Assembly: GCF_000445105.1 (NCBI RefSeq)
Contig: NZ_ATDP01000087.1
Span: 7,501 to 71,500, forward strand
Source: Sphingobium lactosutens DS20
Lineage (GTDB): Bacteria; Pseudomonadota; Alphaproteobacteria; Sphingomonadales; Sphingomonadaceae
DNA length: 64,000 nucleotides
Reading direction: 5' to 3'
The position numbers and the translations under genes were made by a program. Within the stretch, counting starts at the first letter, position 1. Each line of letters starts with the position of its first letter. The notes beneath the pieces are model-generated. The model worked only from the letters and a program-made list of their open reading frames with translations. It was not told the DNA's origin and did no database searches. Shown piece by piece: positions 27,650 to 36,406 of the stretch.

Positions 27650-28603
27650 TTGAAGGAAGATCCTGGTCTTGCCTACGCTCGTGCACAAGAAGCGCTGGGA
27701 CGTATGGAGGAGCGGATGCGGCTCAGCCCGGTGCGCGCGGCCTTTCGCGTCCGCGCACAGATTGCCGAACGGCAGGCATTGGCGGCCATCGATATGGCGC
27801 CGCTGAGCGATCGCGATATCGAGGTCGATGGGCGGCGGGCAGTGAAGACGTCGGTCTTTGATCTCAGCATCGGGCGACGGTCCATTGGGACAGCGATCAG
27901 TCTTGATGCAATGACCGGGGATGCGGCGGCCGTGCTGGACTGGCTTGGCGTCGACGGCGGCGCGGCGGACTTCGGCGACAGGATCGCGCGTGTGGAGACA
28001 TGGCAGCGCGCGATAGACGGCTGGAGCACCTCCCCTCCCCTGACCGCCGGCGCGCATCTGGGGGCGTCCTGGCGCCTACATGCTCCGCTTGGCCAGAGCG
28101 ATCTGGCGATCAGCGTGCTGATTGGCGATCGCTGGGGACCGGGGCGCTGGGATGGGTCGCAAGGTGGTCTGGTCGCGATGGGTCTGAACAAGCAGCAGAG
28201 CGGATGGCGCCTGGCGCGAGGCGAGGAACTGGAGGCACTTTGGCTCGACGCCATTCGGAGCGGCGCGGGCATGTTGCTGGATATGGAGCAGCGCTTGCGC
28301 GGCTTTGCCGGACGCGCGCGGTATTTTTTGGAATCAAGGCGGCGTCCCGGCAGGATGGGCGAGCTGCTGCACTTCGCGATGATGCGCCCCTATGTCACGA
28401 GCGCGATGGTTGCGAGGCAATTGGGTCTGACCAGCGCCGGCGCGATCAAATTGCTGACCATCGCAACTGAGGCGGGCCTGCTGATCGAACGCACAGGCCA
28501 AGCCAGCTACCGTCATTATGCGATTCCGGTAGCGCCGCCTTCGGAGGTCCCGCGCAGAAGCGACGACCCGTTCGAGCTATCGGAACCCATGGGCTGGGAT
28601 TGA
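27650..28603 (+). CDS. DUF1612 / helix-turn-helix protein of the RHE_PE00001 type
   Basis: 317 aa from a TTG at 27650; an ATG at 27704 (MEERMRLSP) is the alternative. The middle carries the DUF1612-like region (TAGAHLGASWRLHAPLGQSDLAISVLIGDRWGPGR), and about residues 240-300 form a winged helix (GRMGELLHFAMMRPYVTSAMVARQLGLTSAGAIKLLTIATEAGLLIE). Proteins of this type are common on rhizobial and sphingomonad plasmids near replication genes; function unknown. It is the first gene of the replication block and is preceded by an AT-rich 178-bp gap (27472-27649). Confidence 0.75.
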   Translation: MKEDPGLAYARAQEALGRMEERMRLSPVRAAFRVRAQIAERQALAAIDMAPLSDRDIEVDGRRAVKTSVFDLSIGRRSIGTAISLDAMTGDAAAVLDWLGVDGGAADFGDRIARVETWQRAIDGWSTSPPLTAGAHLGASWRLHAPLGQSDLAISVLIGDRWGPGRWDGSQGGLVAMGLNKQQSGWRLARGEELEALWLDAIRSGAGMLLDMEQRLRGFAGRARYFLESRRRPGRMGELLHFAMMRPYVTSAMVARQLGLTSAGAIKLLTIATEAGLLIERTGQASYRHYAIPVAPPSEVPRRSDDPFELSEPMGWD

Positions 28604-28755
28604 CGTGACACTGCGCGATCCGCTGGGAACGGGGAGACGAAGACATACTCTGTTGAAGACGCCCGGCGCGTCAGCGGCGGGGGATTCTCCGATTCAAGGG
28701 ATTCTAAGATTCGGGCGCAGCAAGCTTCTCTTTTTATTACAGGATTCGAAGTGAT

Positions 28756-28857
28756 CCTGACCCCATGGGAGAGAATCCCTGTCTCGGCGGGGGCTTTGGG
28801 CTGACCATCTGGGGGAGAGTTCCTGTCCTGTTGGGGCCTATCCTGACCTGCTGGGGG
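28756..28857 (+). repeat. five RepA iterons, 22-bp period
   Basis: 16-bp units with the pattern CCTGACCnnnTGGGGG start at 28756, 28778, 28800, 28822 and 28842 (steps 22, 22, 22, 20). Unit 28842 is perfect; 28778 is the most degenerate (CCTGTCTcggCGGGGG). Two more units in the same orientation follow at 28973-28988 (perfect) and 29011-29026 (degenerate). These are the probable RepA binding sites of the origin. Confidence 0.8.
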
Positions 28858-29005
28858 CGGGAGCGTGATCGTACTTTGTAGCGATAATCAGGGAGAGATT
28901 GTGGTTGGGTTTCGCAATCGGTGCGACTCGTGCAGCTATATGGCGTCTCCGGATGTTTCCGGGCTTTGTAATCCTGACCTTATGGGGGTGACGAGGGGCT
29001 GCCAT

Positions 29006-29039
29006 CCTGTCCTGACTTGACGGGTGACGACAGGACAGG
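29006..29039. promoter_or_regulatory. inverted repeat at the repA start, probable autoregulation operator
   Basis: CCTGTCCTG at 29006-29014 pairs perfectly with CAGGACAGG at 29031-29039 around a 16-base spacer. The arms resemble half-iterons. Initiator dimers of iteron replicons commonly repress their own gene at such an inverted copy. It lies 29 bp before the chosen repA start. Confidence 0.6.
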
Positions 29040-29068
29040 CATTTTCCATCGCCTCACCGGGGTGCGCC

Positions 29069-30277
29069 ATGACCGATTCTGCCAGAGCCGAGCAAGGGGA
29101 AGCTGACGAACAGGCGGCGACGCCGCGATCCATGCGGGTCGCAACCGCGCTGGCGCGCAAGGGTAGCGATGAGTTCGTCAAGCCAGGTCGACTGGTGGAA
29201 GTGCGGTTCGTCAAAGGCCAGTCGCTCAGCCTTACCGCTTCGCGCCTGCTAGCACTGATGATCCTGACCGCGGGCGGCGATGCGTGGCGCGACATTCCCC
29301 ATCGCATGCGCAAGGCCGATATCCGGCGCGGCCATAAGGGCAATGAGCGGATTGTTGATATGCTGGAGGAACTGCATCGCACCTTGTTTGCGGAGGATGA
29401 CAAGAGTTGGCGGGGCAAGCGCGCAACCAAGCGGTTCAACCTGATCCAGGCATCCTGGGAAGAAGTGGAGGATGGCGACAAGGAAACCGGCTGGATCGAA
29501 TGGCAGTTCACGCCCGATGCCCGGCGATTGATCCAGGAATCGGAAACCTATGCGGTCATGAACCGACAGGCAGTGTTGGGGTTTCGCTCTGCCTATGCGC
29601 TCAAACTCTATGAAGAGGGCGCCCTTCGCCTGCACCGCCGGCAGCCGGTCTGGAAGGTCGATATTGTCGGCTTGCGAGCAGCGTTAGGCATCGATCCCGA
29701 TAAATATGGCGATTTCGCGCAGTTGCGCCGGAAGGTATTGAAGATCGCCAAGACGGAGATTGACCAGCTCGCCCATTTCACTGTGGAGTGGCAAGAAATG
29801 CGTCGCGGGCGCGCCGTGGTGGAGATCGAATTTCGTTTCGCGCCAAAGGGAGCGCCATCGCAGATCGCCACTGTTGACGAGTTGGCACGGCACTCTGCCG
29901 GACGCAAGGCACGGCGGGAGCAGACGGTTGAAAAGGTGGTCGCGATTGGCGACCAGAAGGCCGCCGATCCGGCTGAGGTCACGCATCTGCTGAAGGCCGT
30001 GACGACGTCACTGTCGACCAAGAAGGACGGCGAGCCCGACACGTCAGCGCAGCCATGGGCACGCTTCCCGCGCGGGAAACTGCATTTCGGAGTGACGGAG
30101 CAAGCGGCGCGAGCGATCGGCCTGCGGTATGGCGGTGGCTGGGACGTCGACCTGATCGCTGACGCCTATCGCGAGACGATGGGCGATCGGCTAGGGAGCC
30201 TGTCCGGCACTAAGCTGGAAAAATCCTGGAAGGGGTTTTGCGAGGCCTTCTTCGCGCGGCGGGGCCGCCCCGCATAG
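29069..30277 (+). CDS. repA: replication initiator protein RepA (RPA family)
   Basis: 402 aa from the ATG at 29069; a GTG at 29024 is in frame but lies inside the operator repeat. It matches the replication initiator RPA family of alphaproteobacterial plasmids: LVEVRFVKGQSLSLTASRLLALMIL, MLEELHRTLF, WIEWQFTPDARRLIQESETYAVMNRQAVLGFRSAYALKLYE with the winged-helix region, and a C-terminal KLHFGVTEQAARAIGLRYGGGWD-like part. It should bind the flanking iterons and open the origin. ParA and ParB follow on the same strand after a 567-bp gap that carries two parS candidates and two inverted iterons. Confidence 0.88.
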   Translation: MTDSARAEQGEADEQAATPRSMRVATALARKGSDEFVKPGRLVEVRFVKGQSLSLTASRLLALMILTAGGDAWRDIPHRMRKADIRRGHKGNERIVDMLEELHRTLFAEDDKSWRGKRATKRFNLIQASWEEVEDGDKETGWIEWQFTPDARRLIQESETYAVMNRQAVLGFRSAYALKLYEEGALRLHRRQPVWKVDIVGLRAALGIDPDKYGDFAQLRRKVLKIAKTEIDQLAHFTVEWQEMRRGRAVVEIEFRFAPKGAPSQIATVDELARHSAGRKARREQTVEKVVAIGDQKAADPAEVTHLLKAVTTSLSTKKDGEPDTSAQPWARFPRGKLHFGVTEQAARAIGLRYGGGWDVDLIADAYRETMGDRLGSLSGTKLEKSWKGFCEAFFARRGRPA

Positions 30278-30279
30278 GC

Positions 30280-30299
30280 AAATTGCAGCCCTGCAATTT
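30280..30299. repeat. parS: candidate parS site 1
   Basis: A perfect palindrome AAATTGCAG-CC-CTGCAATTT lies 2 bases after the repA stop. Identical 20-bp copies are at 30637-30656 and, with one changed base, at 32055-32074. All three lie around parA and parB, as expected of ParB centromere sites. Confidence 0.75.
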
Positions 30300-30636
30300 C
30301 GCCACTTCTGGGATATGGAGTGATCGATCGGGATGGACCGCGTCGGGGGATCAATTGTCGCGCCGGCGCCCTTCCCCATCATCCTAGCGGCTGGCCTCCT
30401 TCTTCGCGTCATGTCCGGGATCGTTCCATAAATTCAAAGCGATTGGCTTTGGCATCAAGCAAAGCCAATATCTAACAATGTGCAACGAGCGATGACGCGG
30501 TGACGGGTACGCAGTCACAATGGCGGATGCACTCTAAGGCATGCTGACTTTCAGACCGCAATCAGCCACCGTTGGGGCTGCGCCCACGTCACCTCTAATC
30601 CAAGACGCAACGCCCCGCGGAGCGGCTGCAAGGAGC
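30300..30636. other. non-coding gap between repA and parA
   Basis: No gene is supported in this 337-bp stretch. It has one good hairpin at 30442-30469: a 10-bp stem ATTGGCTTTG/CAAAGCCAAT with an 8-base loop. Its role is unknown; an operator or an RNA-based copy control element are possible. Confidence 0.5.
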
Positions 30637-30656
30637 AAATTGCAGCCCTGCAATTT
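30637..30656. repeat. parS: candidate parS site 2
   Basis: Identical to the palindrome at 30280, with the same flanking bases (GC before, CG after). It lies 12 bp before the inverted iterons and 189 bp before parA. Confidence 0.75.
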
Positions 30657-30667
30657 CGTGTTGGCGT

Positions 30668-30726
30668 CCCCCAATAGGTCAGGTTGCTTCGCGTACATTC
30701 TGCTATATTGCCCCCAATAGGTCAGG
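30668..30726 (-). repeat. two inverted RepA iterons upstream of parA
   Basis: CCCCCAATAGGTCAGG occurs at 30668-30683 and again at 30711-30726. Its complement, CCTGACCTATTGGGGG, is a perfect iteron. The opposite orientation to the repA-side array suggests that RepA bound here may regulate parAB, or may pair ('handcuff') with the origin array across repA. Confidence 0.75.
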
Positions 30727-30844
30727 CTACGACCAGCTGTTTGCGTCGCACATGCCGCCTCATCCCGATTTGCGAAAGAGATGCTCATATTGACGAGAAA
30801 GTGAAAATCGCGGATATACGGCTCCAGTTTCACAAGGAGCAGCT

Positions 30845-32047
30845 ATGGCTTCCGCATTTGAGCAAGTGCGGCTGGGGGAAGCACTGGATGTTGCCACCCT
30901 GGCCGCGCGATCATCGTCTGTCCTCGAAAAACTGCGCAATTCTGCGCGCAATGCCCGCGCAGACGAACGGCGTGAGCCGACATTTCAGATTGGCAAGGCG
31001 GCCGATCTGGTCGGTCGGACGACGGCGGCGATTCGGGAAGCGGAGAGCGATGGTCGACTTATCCCCCCTCCCCGCGCCGACAACGGACGACGCATGGGCT
31101 ATACGCTCGCGCAACTGAACGACATGCGTGGCACGTTCGGCACGCGGCCATGGCGCGATCGCGAGGACCCGTGTTCGATCATCGCGGTGCAGAATTTCAA
31201 GGGCGGCGTGGGCAAATCCACTGTATCGGTCCATCTTGCTCAATATCTGGCGATCCGCGGCTATCGGGTGCTGCTGATCGATTGCGACAGTCAGGCGTCA
31301 GCCACGACCCTGTTCGGCTATGTTCCCGATCTTGATCTGGACGAGAATGAAACGCTCTACCCCTATCTGCGCGAAGGGGAGCGGACGTCTCTCGACTATG
31401 CTATCAAGAAAACCCATTTCGATGGCCTGGACCTGATTCCCGCCAATTTGCGACTGTTCCAGTCGGAATATGAGCTGGCCGCGCGTATGGCGCGGGGGCA
31501 GGGAGCGTTGCTCGACCGGATGGCACATGGCATCGCGTCGGTGCAGGATTTGTACGACGTCATCATCCTGGACCCGCCGCCCGCGCTTGGCGCCATTTCG
31601 CTGTCGGTGCTGCGGGCGGCCAATGCATTGGTCGTGCCGGTGCCCCCAACCGTGATGGACTTCTCTTCGACCGCTGCTTTCCTCGCCATGCTGGACGAGA
31701 CGATCCAGGAACTGGCCTCCTACGATCTGGCGCCTCAGCTCGCTTTCCTCCGGTTCGTGGCGTCCAAGGTGGACGAAGGCAAGTCGATGCAGAAGGGGCT
31801 GCTCGACCTGATGCGGCAGGTCTATGGCAATGCCATGGTGCGCACACCGCTCAAGGACTCGGCGGAAATTGACAATGCGACTGCGCGGTTGATGACGGTC
31901 TATGAACTGGAAGGGCCGATGACCAGCAAGGCGGTGCGCGACCGGTGCCTGACCTATCTGGACGGGGTGAATGCGGAGATTGAGCTGGATATTCGCAAGA
32001 CCTGGCCCAGCCATCTGGGGCGGCTGCGCAAGGAGGGGCATGCATGA
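30845..32047 (+). CDS. parA: plasmid-type partition ATPase ParA
   Basis: 400 aa. The N-terminal 110 residues carry a helix-turn-helix (FQIGKAADLVGRTTAAIREAESDGRL, about 47-72), typical of the long autoregulatory ParA of RepABC-like and P1-like systems. The ATPase domain has the deviant Walker A KGGVGKST (119-126), the DCDSQASATT motif and Walker B DVIILDPPP. It segregates the replicon together with ParB. A GGAGC ribosome-binding site precedes the start. The stop lies 8 bp before parS candidate 3. Confidence 0.92.
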   Translation: MASAFEQVRLGEALDVATLAARSSSVLEKLRNSARNARADERREPTFQIGKAADLVGRTTAAIREAESDGRLIPPPRADNGRRMGYTLAQLNDMRGTFGTRPWRDREDPCSIIAVQNFKGGVGKSTVSVHLAQYLAIRGYRVLLIDCDSQASATTLFGYVPDLDLDENETLYPYLREGERTSLDYAIKKTHFDGLDLIPANLRLFQSEYELAARMARGQGALLDRMAHGIASVQDLYDVIILDPPPALGAISLSVLRAANALVVPVPPTVMDFSSTAAFLAMLDETIQELASYDLAPQLAFLRFVASKVDEGKSMQKGLLDLMRQVYGNAMVRTPLKDSAEIDNATARLMTVYELEGPMTSKAVRDRCLTYLDGVNAEIELDIRKTWPSHLGRLRKEGHA

Positions 32048-32054
32048 GCGCGCA

Positions 32055-32074
32055 AAATTGCAGCCCTGCAATTC
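32055..32074. repeat. parS: candidate parS site 3
   Basis: AAATTGCAG-CC-CTGCAATTC, one base different from the other two copies, in the 46-bp gap between parA and parB. Confidence 0.7.
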
Positions 32075-32093
32075 GGGATGAGGGAGGGGTGGC

Positions 32094-33137
32094 ATGAACT
32101 CCAGGAACAAGAGTTTCATGGCTGATCTGGTGTCCGCCGTCGATCCGGCTGCCGAAGGGCAGGGCAGGCCGTCGCGCCTGGGAGTCGGCGTGCTGGGCGG
32201 TCGCAACAATCGTCTGGCAGAGCTGGCGTCTGGATCGGTTGTGAACAACCCCCAGGAACTGGTCGACCCCGCGCGCTGTCGCATCTGGGATCGGCATAAT
32301 CGCGACTATGCCGCGCTGAACGAGGATCGGTGCAACGATCTCATTGAAAGCATTCTGGCGCAGGGCAAGCAGGAAGTGCCCGCGATCGTTCGGCGGGTTC
32401 AGGACCCGGATTATGATTTCGAGGTGATTTGCGGCGCGCGGCGACATTGGGCGGTGTCGTGGCTGCGGCAGCATAATCATCCGGAGATACGCTATCTCGT
32501 TGAAATCAGGGACTTAACTGACGAACAGGCATTTCGCGTCTCCGATCTGGAGAACCGTGCGCGCGCGGACCTTAGCGATCTGGAGCGCGCGCGCGATTAT
32601 TTGAAGGCGCTCGACCTCTATTATGGCGGCAGTCAGAAGCAGATGGCCAAGCGGCTTAATCAGTCGGAAGCATGGCTGAGCCGCTATCTTGACCTTGCGC
32701 GGCTGCCGCAGGATTTAGTGCAGGCGTTCCCCGATCCCTTCGACCTCAAGATTTCGCATATCGGCAGTTTGAAGCCGATCCTGAAAGCCGACGACATGCG
32801 CGCGGCTGTGCTGGGCGCGGCAAGGCGGATTTACGAGGCGCGACTGGCAGGGGAGGGGGACGGTCCGGCCAATGCGCCGGAAATGATCCGGGCTCTGGTG
32901 GCGGCGGCCGGTATGACCGGCACAATGCGGGACAAGGCGCGCCCGCCCAAGGCCCCCAAGAGGACAGGATCGGATGCGGTCATCATTCATAGCGGCAGCG
33001 GTGCGCCGCTGTTGCGCGTGGATGCGAAGGACCGGCGCGGCGTGACCGTGACCTTGTTTCACAAGGGCGGGGGCGAACGGTCCGAGGTCGAGGCGGCATT
33101 GCGCGATCTGTTGGACAATCACTGGCCCGCCGGATGA
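32094..33137 (+). CDS. parB: centromere-binding protein ParB
   Basis: 347 aa. The N-terminal ParB/Spo0J nuclease-like CTPase domain has the conserved arginine box as CGARRH, preceded by ESILAQGKQEVPAIVRRV. The central helix-turn-helix is SQKQMAKRLNQSEAWLSRYLDLARLP. It should load at the palindromes at 30280, 30637 and 32055. It forms an operon with parA. An inverted repeat AACCAAC/GTTGGTT at 33187-33206, 50 bp after the stop, may end the transcript. Confidence 0.92.
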   Translation: MNSRNKSFMADLVSAVDPAAEGQGRPSRLGVGVLGGRNNRLAELASGSVVNNPQELVDPARCRIWDRHNRDYAALNEDRCNDLIESILAQGKQEVPAIVRRVQDPDYDFEVICGARRHWAVSWLRQHNHPEIRYLVEIRDLTDEQAFRVSDLENRARADLSDLERARDYLKALDLYYGGSQKQMAKRLNQSEAWLSRYLDLARLPQDLVQAFPDPFDLKISHIGSLKPILKADDMRAAVLGAARRIYEARLAGEGDGPANAPEMIRALVAAAGMTGTMRDKARPPKAPKRTGSDAVIIHSGSGAPLLRVDAKDRRGVTVTLFHKGGGERSEVEAALRDLLDNHWPAG

Positions 33138-33186
33138 GGCGAATGCCGCCAATGCCAAGAGGCTCTGTCCAAAATCGGCAAGTGCG

Positions 33187-33206
33187 AACCAACCGCCTCG
33201 TTGGTT
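33187..33206 (+). terminator. hairpin after parB
   Basis: AACCAAC and GTTGGTT form a 7-bp stem around CGCCTC. T-rich sequence (TATTTGTTT) follows only 6 bases later, so terminator function is possible but weak. Confidence 0.35.
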
Positions 33207-33301
33207 GGCGCGTATTTGTTTGAATAGCCTTGCGTCACCGCGACCGGCTTGCAATATGGCGGCGCGGCGTGGGGGCGCTGTGACGAAAGTATGAAGACAC
33301 G

Positions 33302-36300
33302 ATGCCCTCCCTATTCGGGATGACCCCGGCGCGATCAGCGACGTTGCTCCCCCTGGCCCTTCTGATCCTCATGATCCCGCCTTTTCTGGCGGACATGACC
33401 TTGCCGCTGGGCATGTCGGTATGGGTGCTTTACCTGCTCCCCATAACATTGTCCTATATGACGTCGCGCGCGGTCCTTCCGCCATTACTGGCGGGGATCG
33501 CGACGTTGCTGATGGTGATCGGCTATCAGATCGCGCCGGCGGGGGTCGATCCCACTGTCGCGCAGGTCAATCGGTCACTTGGGGGTCTTACGGCCTGGTT
33601 ACTGGGCGGCCTTGGCTATGCCTTCATTCGCACGAAACTGGCGGTGCGGCGGGAGGAATGGGTGCAGCGATCGCAGATCGGCATTGGCCGGGCGATGGCG
33701 GGCGAACGCAGTTTGGCCACGTTGGGCGAAGACCTGCTCCGTTATCTCACGACCCGGCTGGGCGCGCAGGCGGCGTTGCTGTTTGTCGACGATGGCGCGG
33801 CCTATCGCCGGACCGCCAGCATCGGGGTGCCGCAGGGGGCTGACATCATTGCGTCGACCGGGCCGGACGATGGCTTGATCGGCGTTGCCATTACGGAACG
33901 GCGGACAGTTCGGATTGGCCCGGTGCCATCTTCTTATTTGTCCTATGGCGCCGGCATGGGTCAGGCCGCGCCCACAACCATGCTGGTCGCGCCCGCTTGC
34001 GCCGACAATGATGTCGTTGCCGTGCTGGAAATCGGCTTTGCGCAGGAACCTGACGCGCAGGCGTTGGTGCTGTTGGAACGGGCGGGGGAAGCGATCGGCA
34101 AGGCGATTCGCGCCGCGCGCTATCGCGAGCGTTTGCAGGAATTGCTGGAGGAAACGCAGCAGCAATCGGAAGAGTTGCAAGCGCAAAGCGAGGAATTGCG
34201 CAGCGCGAACGAGGAACTGGAGGAGCAGAGCCGCGTGCTGCTCGATTCGCAGGCGCGGCTGGAAACCCAGCAGGCGGAACTGGAACAGATTAATGTCGAG
34301 CTGGAGGAGCAGACCCAGCAATTGGTGCAGCAACGCAATGACCTGACGCGCGCACAGGCGTCGCTGGAGGAACAGGCGCGCGAACTGGAGCAGGCGAGCC
34401 GCTACAAATCCGAGTTCCTGGCCAATATGAGCCACGAACTGCGCACCCCGCTCAATTCCCTGCTGATCATGGCGCGATTGCTGGCCGACAATCGGGCGGG
34501 CAATTTGACCCCGGAGCAGGTGCGCCATGCCGAAACCATCGAGACCTCCGGCAATGACCTGTTGCTGCTGATCAACGACATATTGGATATTTCGAAGATC
34601 GAGGCGGGGCATGTCGACCTTCAGACGCGCCCCATGCGCATCGCGCCGATGGTCGAGAAGCTACATGCTCTGCTGGAGCCGGGCGCCCGCCAGAAAGGGA
34701 TTGCGTTGCGAATACCCGCGGTCGGGGCGATGCCGGTCGAGATTGAGAGCGACCCTCATCGGGTGGAGCAAATCCTCAAGAATTTCCTGTCGAACGCGAT
34801 CAAGTTCACCGACAAGGGCGAAGTGACGCTGACGGTGGAGGAGGCCGGAGACGACAGGATCGCCTTTACCGTGCATGACACGGGCATCGGCATCCCAGCC
34901 GAGCAACAGCAGACGGTGTTCGAACCTTTCCGGCAGGCCGATGGATCGGTCAGCCGCAAATATGGCGGCACGGGGCTGGGCCTGTCGATCTCGCGCGAGC
35001 TGGCGAAATTGCTGGGCGGCGAGATCAGTCTGGTGAGCGCGCCGGGGGAGGGGAGTAGCTTCACGCTCACCCTGCCACGCCATTTCGCCGAGACGCCCGT
35101 TACCCGCCCGCATTATCGGCCCGCGCCGCGCGAGGCAGCGCCGCTGCTTGCCACCCGTACCGACCTGCCAGCGCCGCCGCCGCGTGCCCGGTCCGTCGAG
35201 GATGACCGGGACGTGCTGACCGGCGACAGCCGCGTCATCCTGTTTGTCGAGGACGATCCCGCCTTTGCCCACATATTGTGCGACTTGGCGCGCGAAATGG
35301 ATTTCCAGTGCCTGCTGGCCGAAAGCGCCGACGAAGGGGTGACGCTGGCGCGCCAGTTCGTGCCCCAGGCAATCATCCTCGACATGGGGCTGCCCGACCA
35401 TAGCGGCCTGTCCGTGCTCGACCGGTTGAAGCACGACGTCAATACGCGGCATATTCCGGTGCATTGCGTGTCCGTGGCCGACCATGCCCATGCGGCGCTG
35501 TCCAGTGGCGCTGTGGGCTATATGTTCAAGCCGGTCAAACGGCAGGAGCTGGCCGATGTCCTGGAAGGCTTGCAGCATCATTTTTCCGCTCGCATGCGCC
35601 GCGTGCTGCTGGTGGAGGATGACGCGACCCAGCGGGAAAGCCTGCGCCTGCTGCTGGCAACGCGCGACGTGGACACGGTGGAGGCGGCCGACGCAAGCGA
35701 ATGTCTGGACCGGTTGTCGAATCAGACCTTCGACTGCATGGTCATGGATCTCAATCTGCCGGACGCATCGGGCTTTGAACTGCTGGAGAAGCTGAGCCGC
35801 GACGACAGCCTCTCCTTCCCGCCGGTCATCGTCTATACCGGCCGCGATCTGTCGGCCGAGGAAGAGTTGCGCCTGCGCCGCTATTCCAAGTCGATCATCA
35901 TCAAGGGCGCGAAGTCACCCGAACGGCTGCTCGATGAGGTGACGCTTTTCCTGCATCAGGTGGTCGCCGACCTGCCTGCGCGACAGCAGGCGATGCTGGC
36001 GACCGCGCTCAATCGCGACGCGCTGCTGGAAGGGCGCAATATCCTGGTGGCGGAGGATGATGTGCGCAACATCTATGCGCTCACCAGCCTGCTCGAGCCG
36101 CATGGCGCGACCGTCCATATCGCGCGCAACGGCGTGGAGGCGCTGACGTTCCTGGAGGGCGAGCGCGGTCGGGAAATCGACCTGGTGCTCATGGACGTGA
36201 TGATGCCCGAAATGGACGGGCTGACGGCCACGCGCGAGATCAGGGCCAATCCGGACTGGCGCGACCTGCCGATCATCAGCCTGACAGCAAAGGCGACCGC

Positions 36301-36406
36301 GCAGGATCAGGCGCAGTGCATCGCGGCGGGGGCCAATGACTATCTGGCAAAGCCGCTGGACGTCGACAAGCTGCTGTCTCTCGTCCGCGTCTGGATGCCG
36401 CGATGA
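33302..36406 (+). CDS. hybrid sensor histidine kinase with three receiver domains
   Basis: 1034 aa. Three N-terminal membrane segments (about 13-110), a GAF-like domain (about 130-270), a long glutamine/glutamate-rich coiled coil (about 275-368), HisKA with H378 in FLANMSHELRTPLNS, an ATPase domain (KNFLSNAIKFT, DTGIGIP, GGTGLGLSI), then three receivers with phospho-aspartates D694, D816 and D965. The middle receiver lacks the usual KP lysine context (IIIKGAKSPE). It overlaps the CheR gene by 4 bases. Such kinases with CheR and a second kinase form signalling cassettes, often concerned with stress or adhesion; the signal is unknown. Confidence 0.9.
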   Translation: MPSLFGMTPARSATLLPLALLILMIPPFLADMTLPLGMSVWVLYLLPITLSYMTSRAVLPPLLAGIATLLMVIGYQIAPAGVDPTVAQVNRSLGGLTAWLLGGLGYAFIRTKLAVRREEWVQRSQIGIGRAMAGERSLATLGEDLLRYLTTRLGAQAALLFVDDGAAYRRTASIGVPQGADIIASTGPDDGLIGVAITERRTVRIGPVPSSYLSYGAGMGQAAPTTMLVAPACADNDVVAVLEIGFAQEPDAQALVLLERAGEAIGKAIRAARYRERLQELLEETQQQSEELQAQSEELRSANEELEEQSRVLLDSQARLETQQAELEQINVELEEQTQQLVQQRNDLTRAQASLEEQARELEQASRYKSEFLANMSHELRTPLNSLLIMARLLADNRAGNLTPEQVRHAETIETSGNDLLLLINDILDISKIEAGHVDLQTRPMRIAPMVEKLHALLEPGARQKGIALRIPAVGAMPVEIESDPHRVEQILKNFLSNAIKFTDKGEVTLTVEEAGDDRIAFTVHDTGIGIPAEQQQTVFEPFRQADGSVSRKYGGTGLGLSISRELAKLLGGEISLVSAPGEGSSFTLTLPRHFAETPVTRPHYRPAPREAAPLLATRTDLPAPPPRARSVEDDRDVLTGDSRVILFVEDDPAFAHILCDLAREMDFQCLLAESADEGVTLARQFVPQAIILDMGLPDHSGLSVLDRLKHDVNTRHIPVHCVSVADHAHAALSSGAVGYMFKPVKRQELADVLEGLQHHFSARMRRVLLVEDDATQRESLRLLLATRDVDTVEAADASECLDRLSNQTFDCMVMDLNLPDASGFELLEKLSRDDSLSFPPVIVYTGRDLSAEEELRLRRYSKSIIIKGAKSPERLLDEVTLFLHQVVADLPARQQAMLATALNRDALLEGRNILVAEDDVRNIYALTSLLEPHGATVHIARNGVEALTFLEGERGREIDLVLMDVMMPEMDGLTATREIRANPDWRDLPIISLTAKATAQDQAQCIAAGANDYLAKPLDVDKLLSLVRVWMPR

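Larger units (their letters stand above)
28604..29068. other. probable replication origin region upstream of repA
   Basis: This 465-bp gap has no gene that I can support. It contains seven GANTC sites (28683, 28691, 28700, 28708, 28743, 28773, 28925), five iterons spaced by about 22 bp (28756-28857), further iterons at 28973 and 29011, and an inverted repeat at 29006-29039. GANTC is the methylation site of CcrM, the cell-cycle methylase of alphaproteobacteria. The arrangement is that of an iteron origin next to its initiator gene. I found no perfect DnaA box. Confidence 0.75.

Noticed and set aside
30534..30833. Open frame of 99 codons on the minus strand between repA and parA.
   Set aside because: It runs across the second parS candidate and both inverted iterons and shows no family features.
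33160..33175. GGCTCTGTCCAAAA after parB, resembling an IS6100 end.
   Set aside because: Only the first eight bases match GGCTCTGTTGCAAA; no transposase or second end is near.
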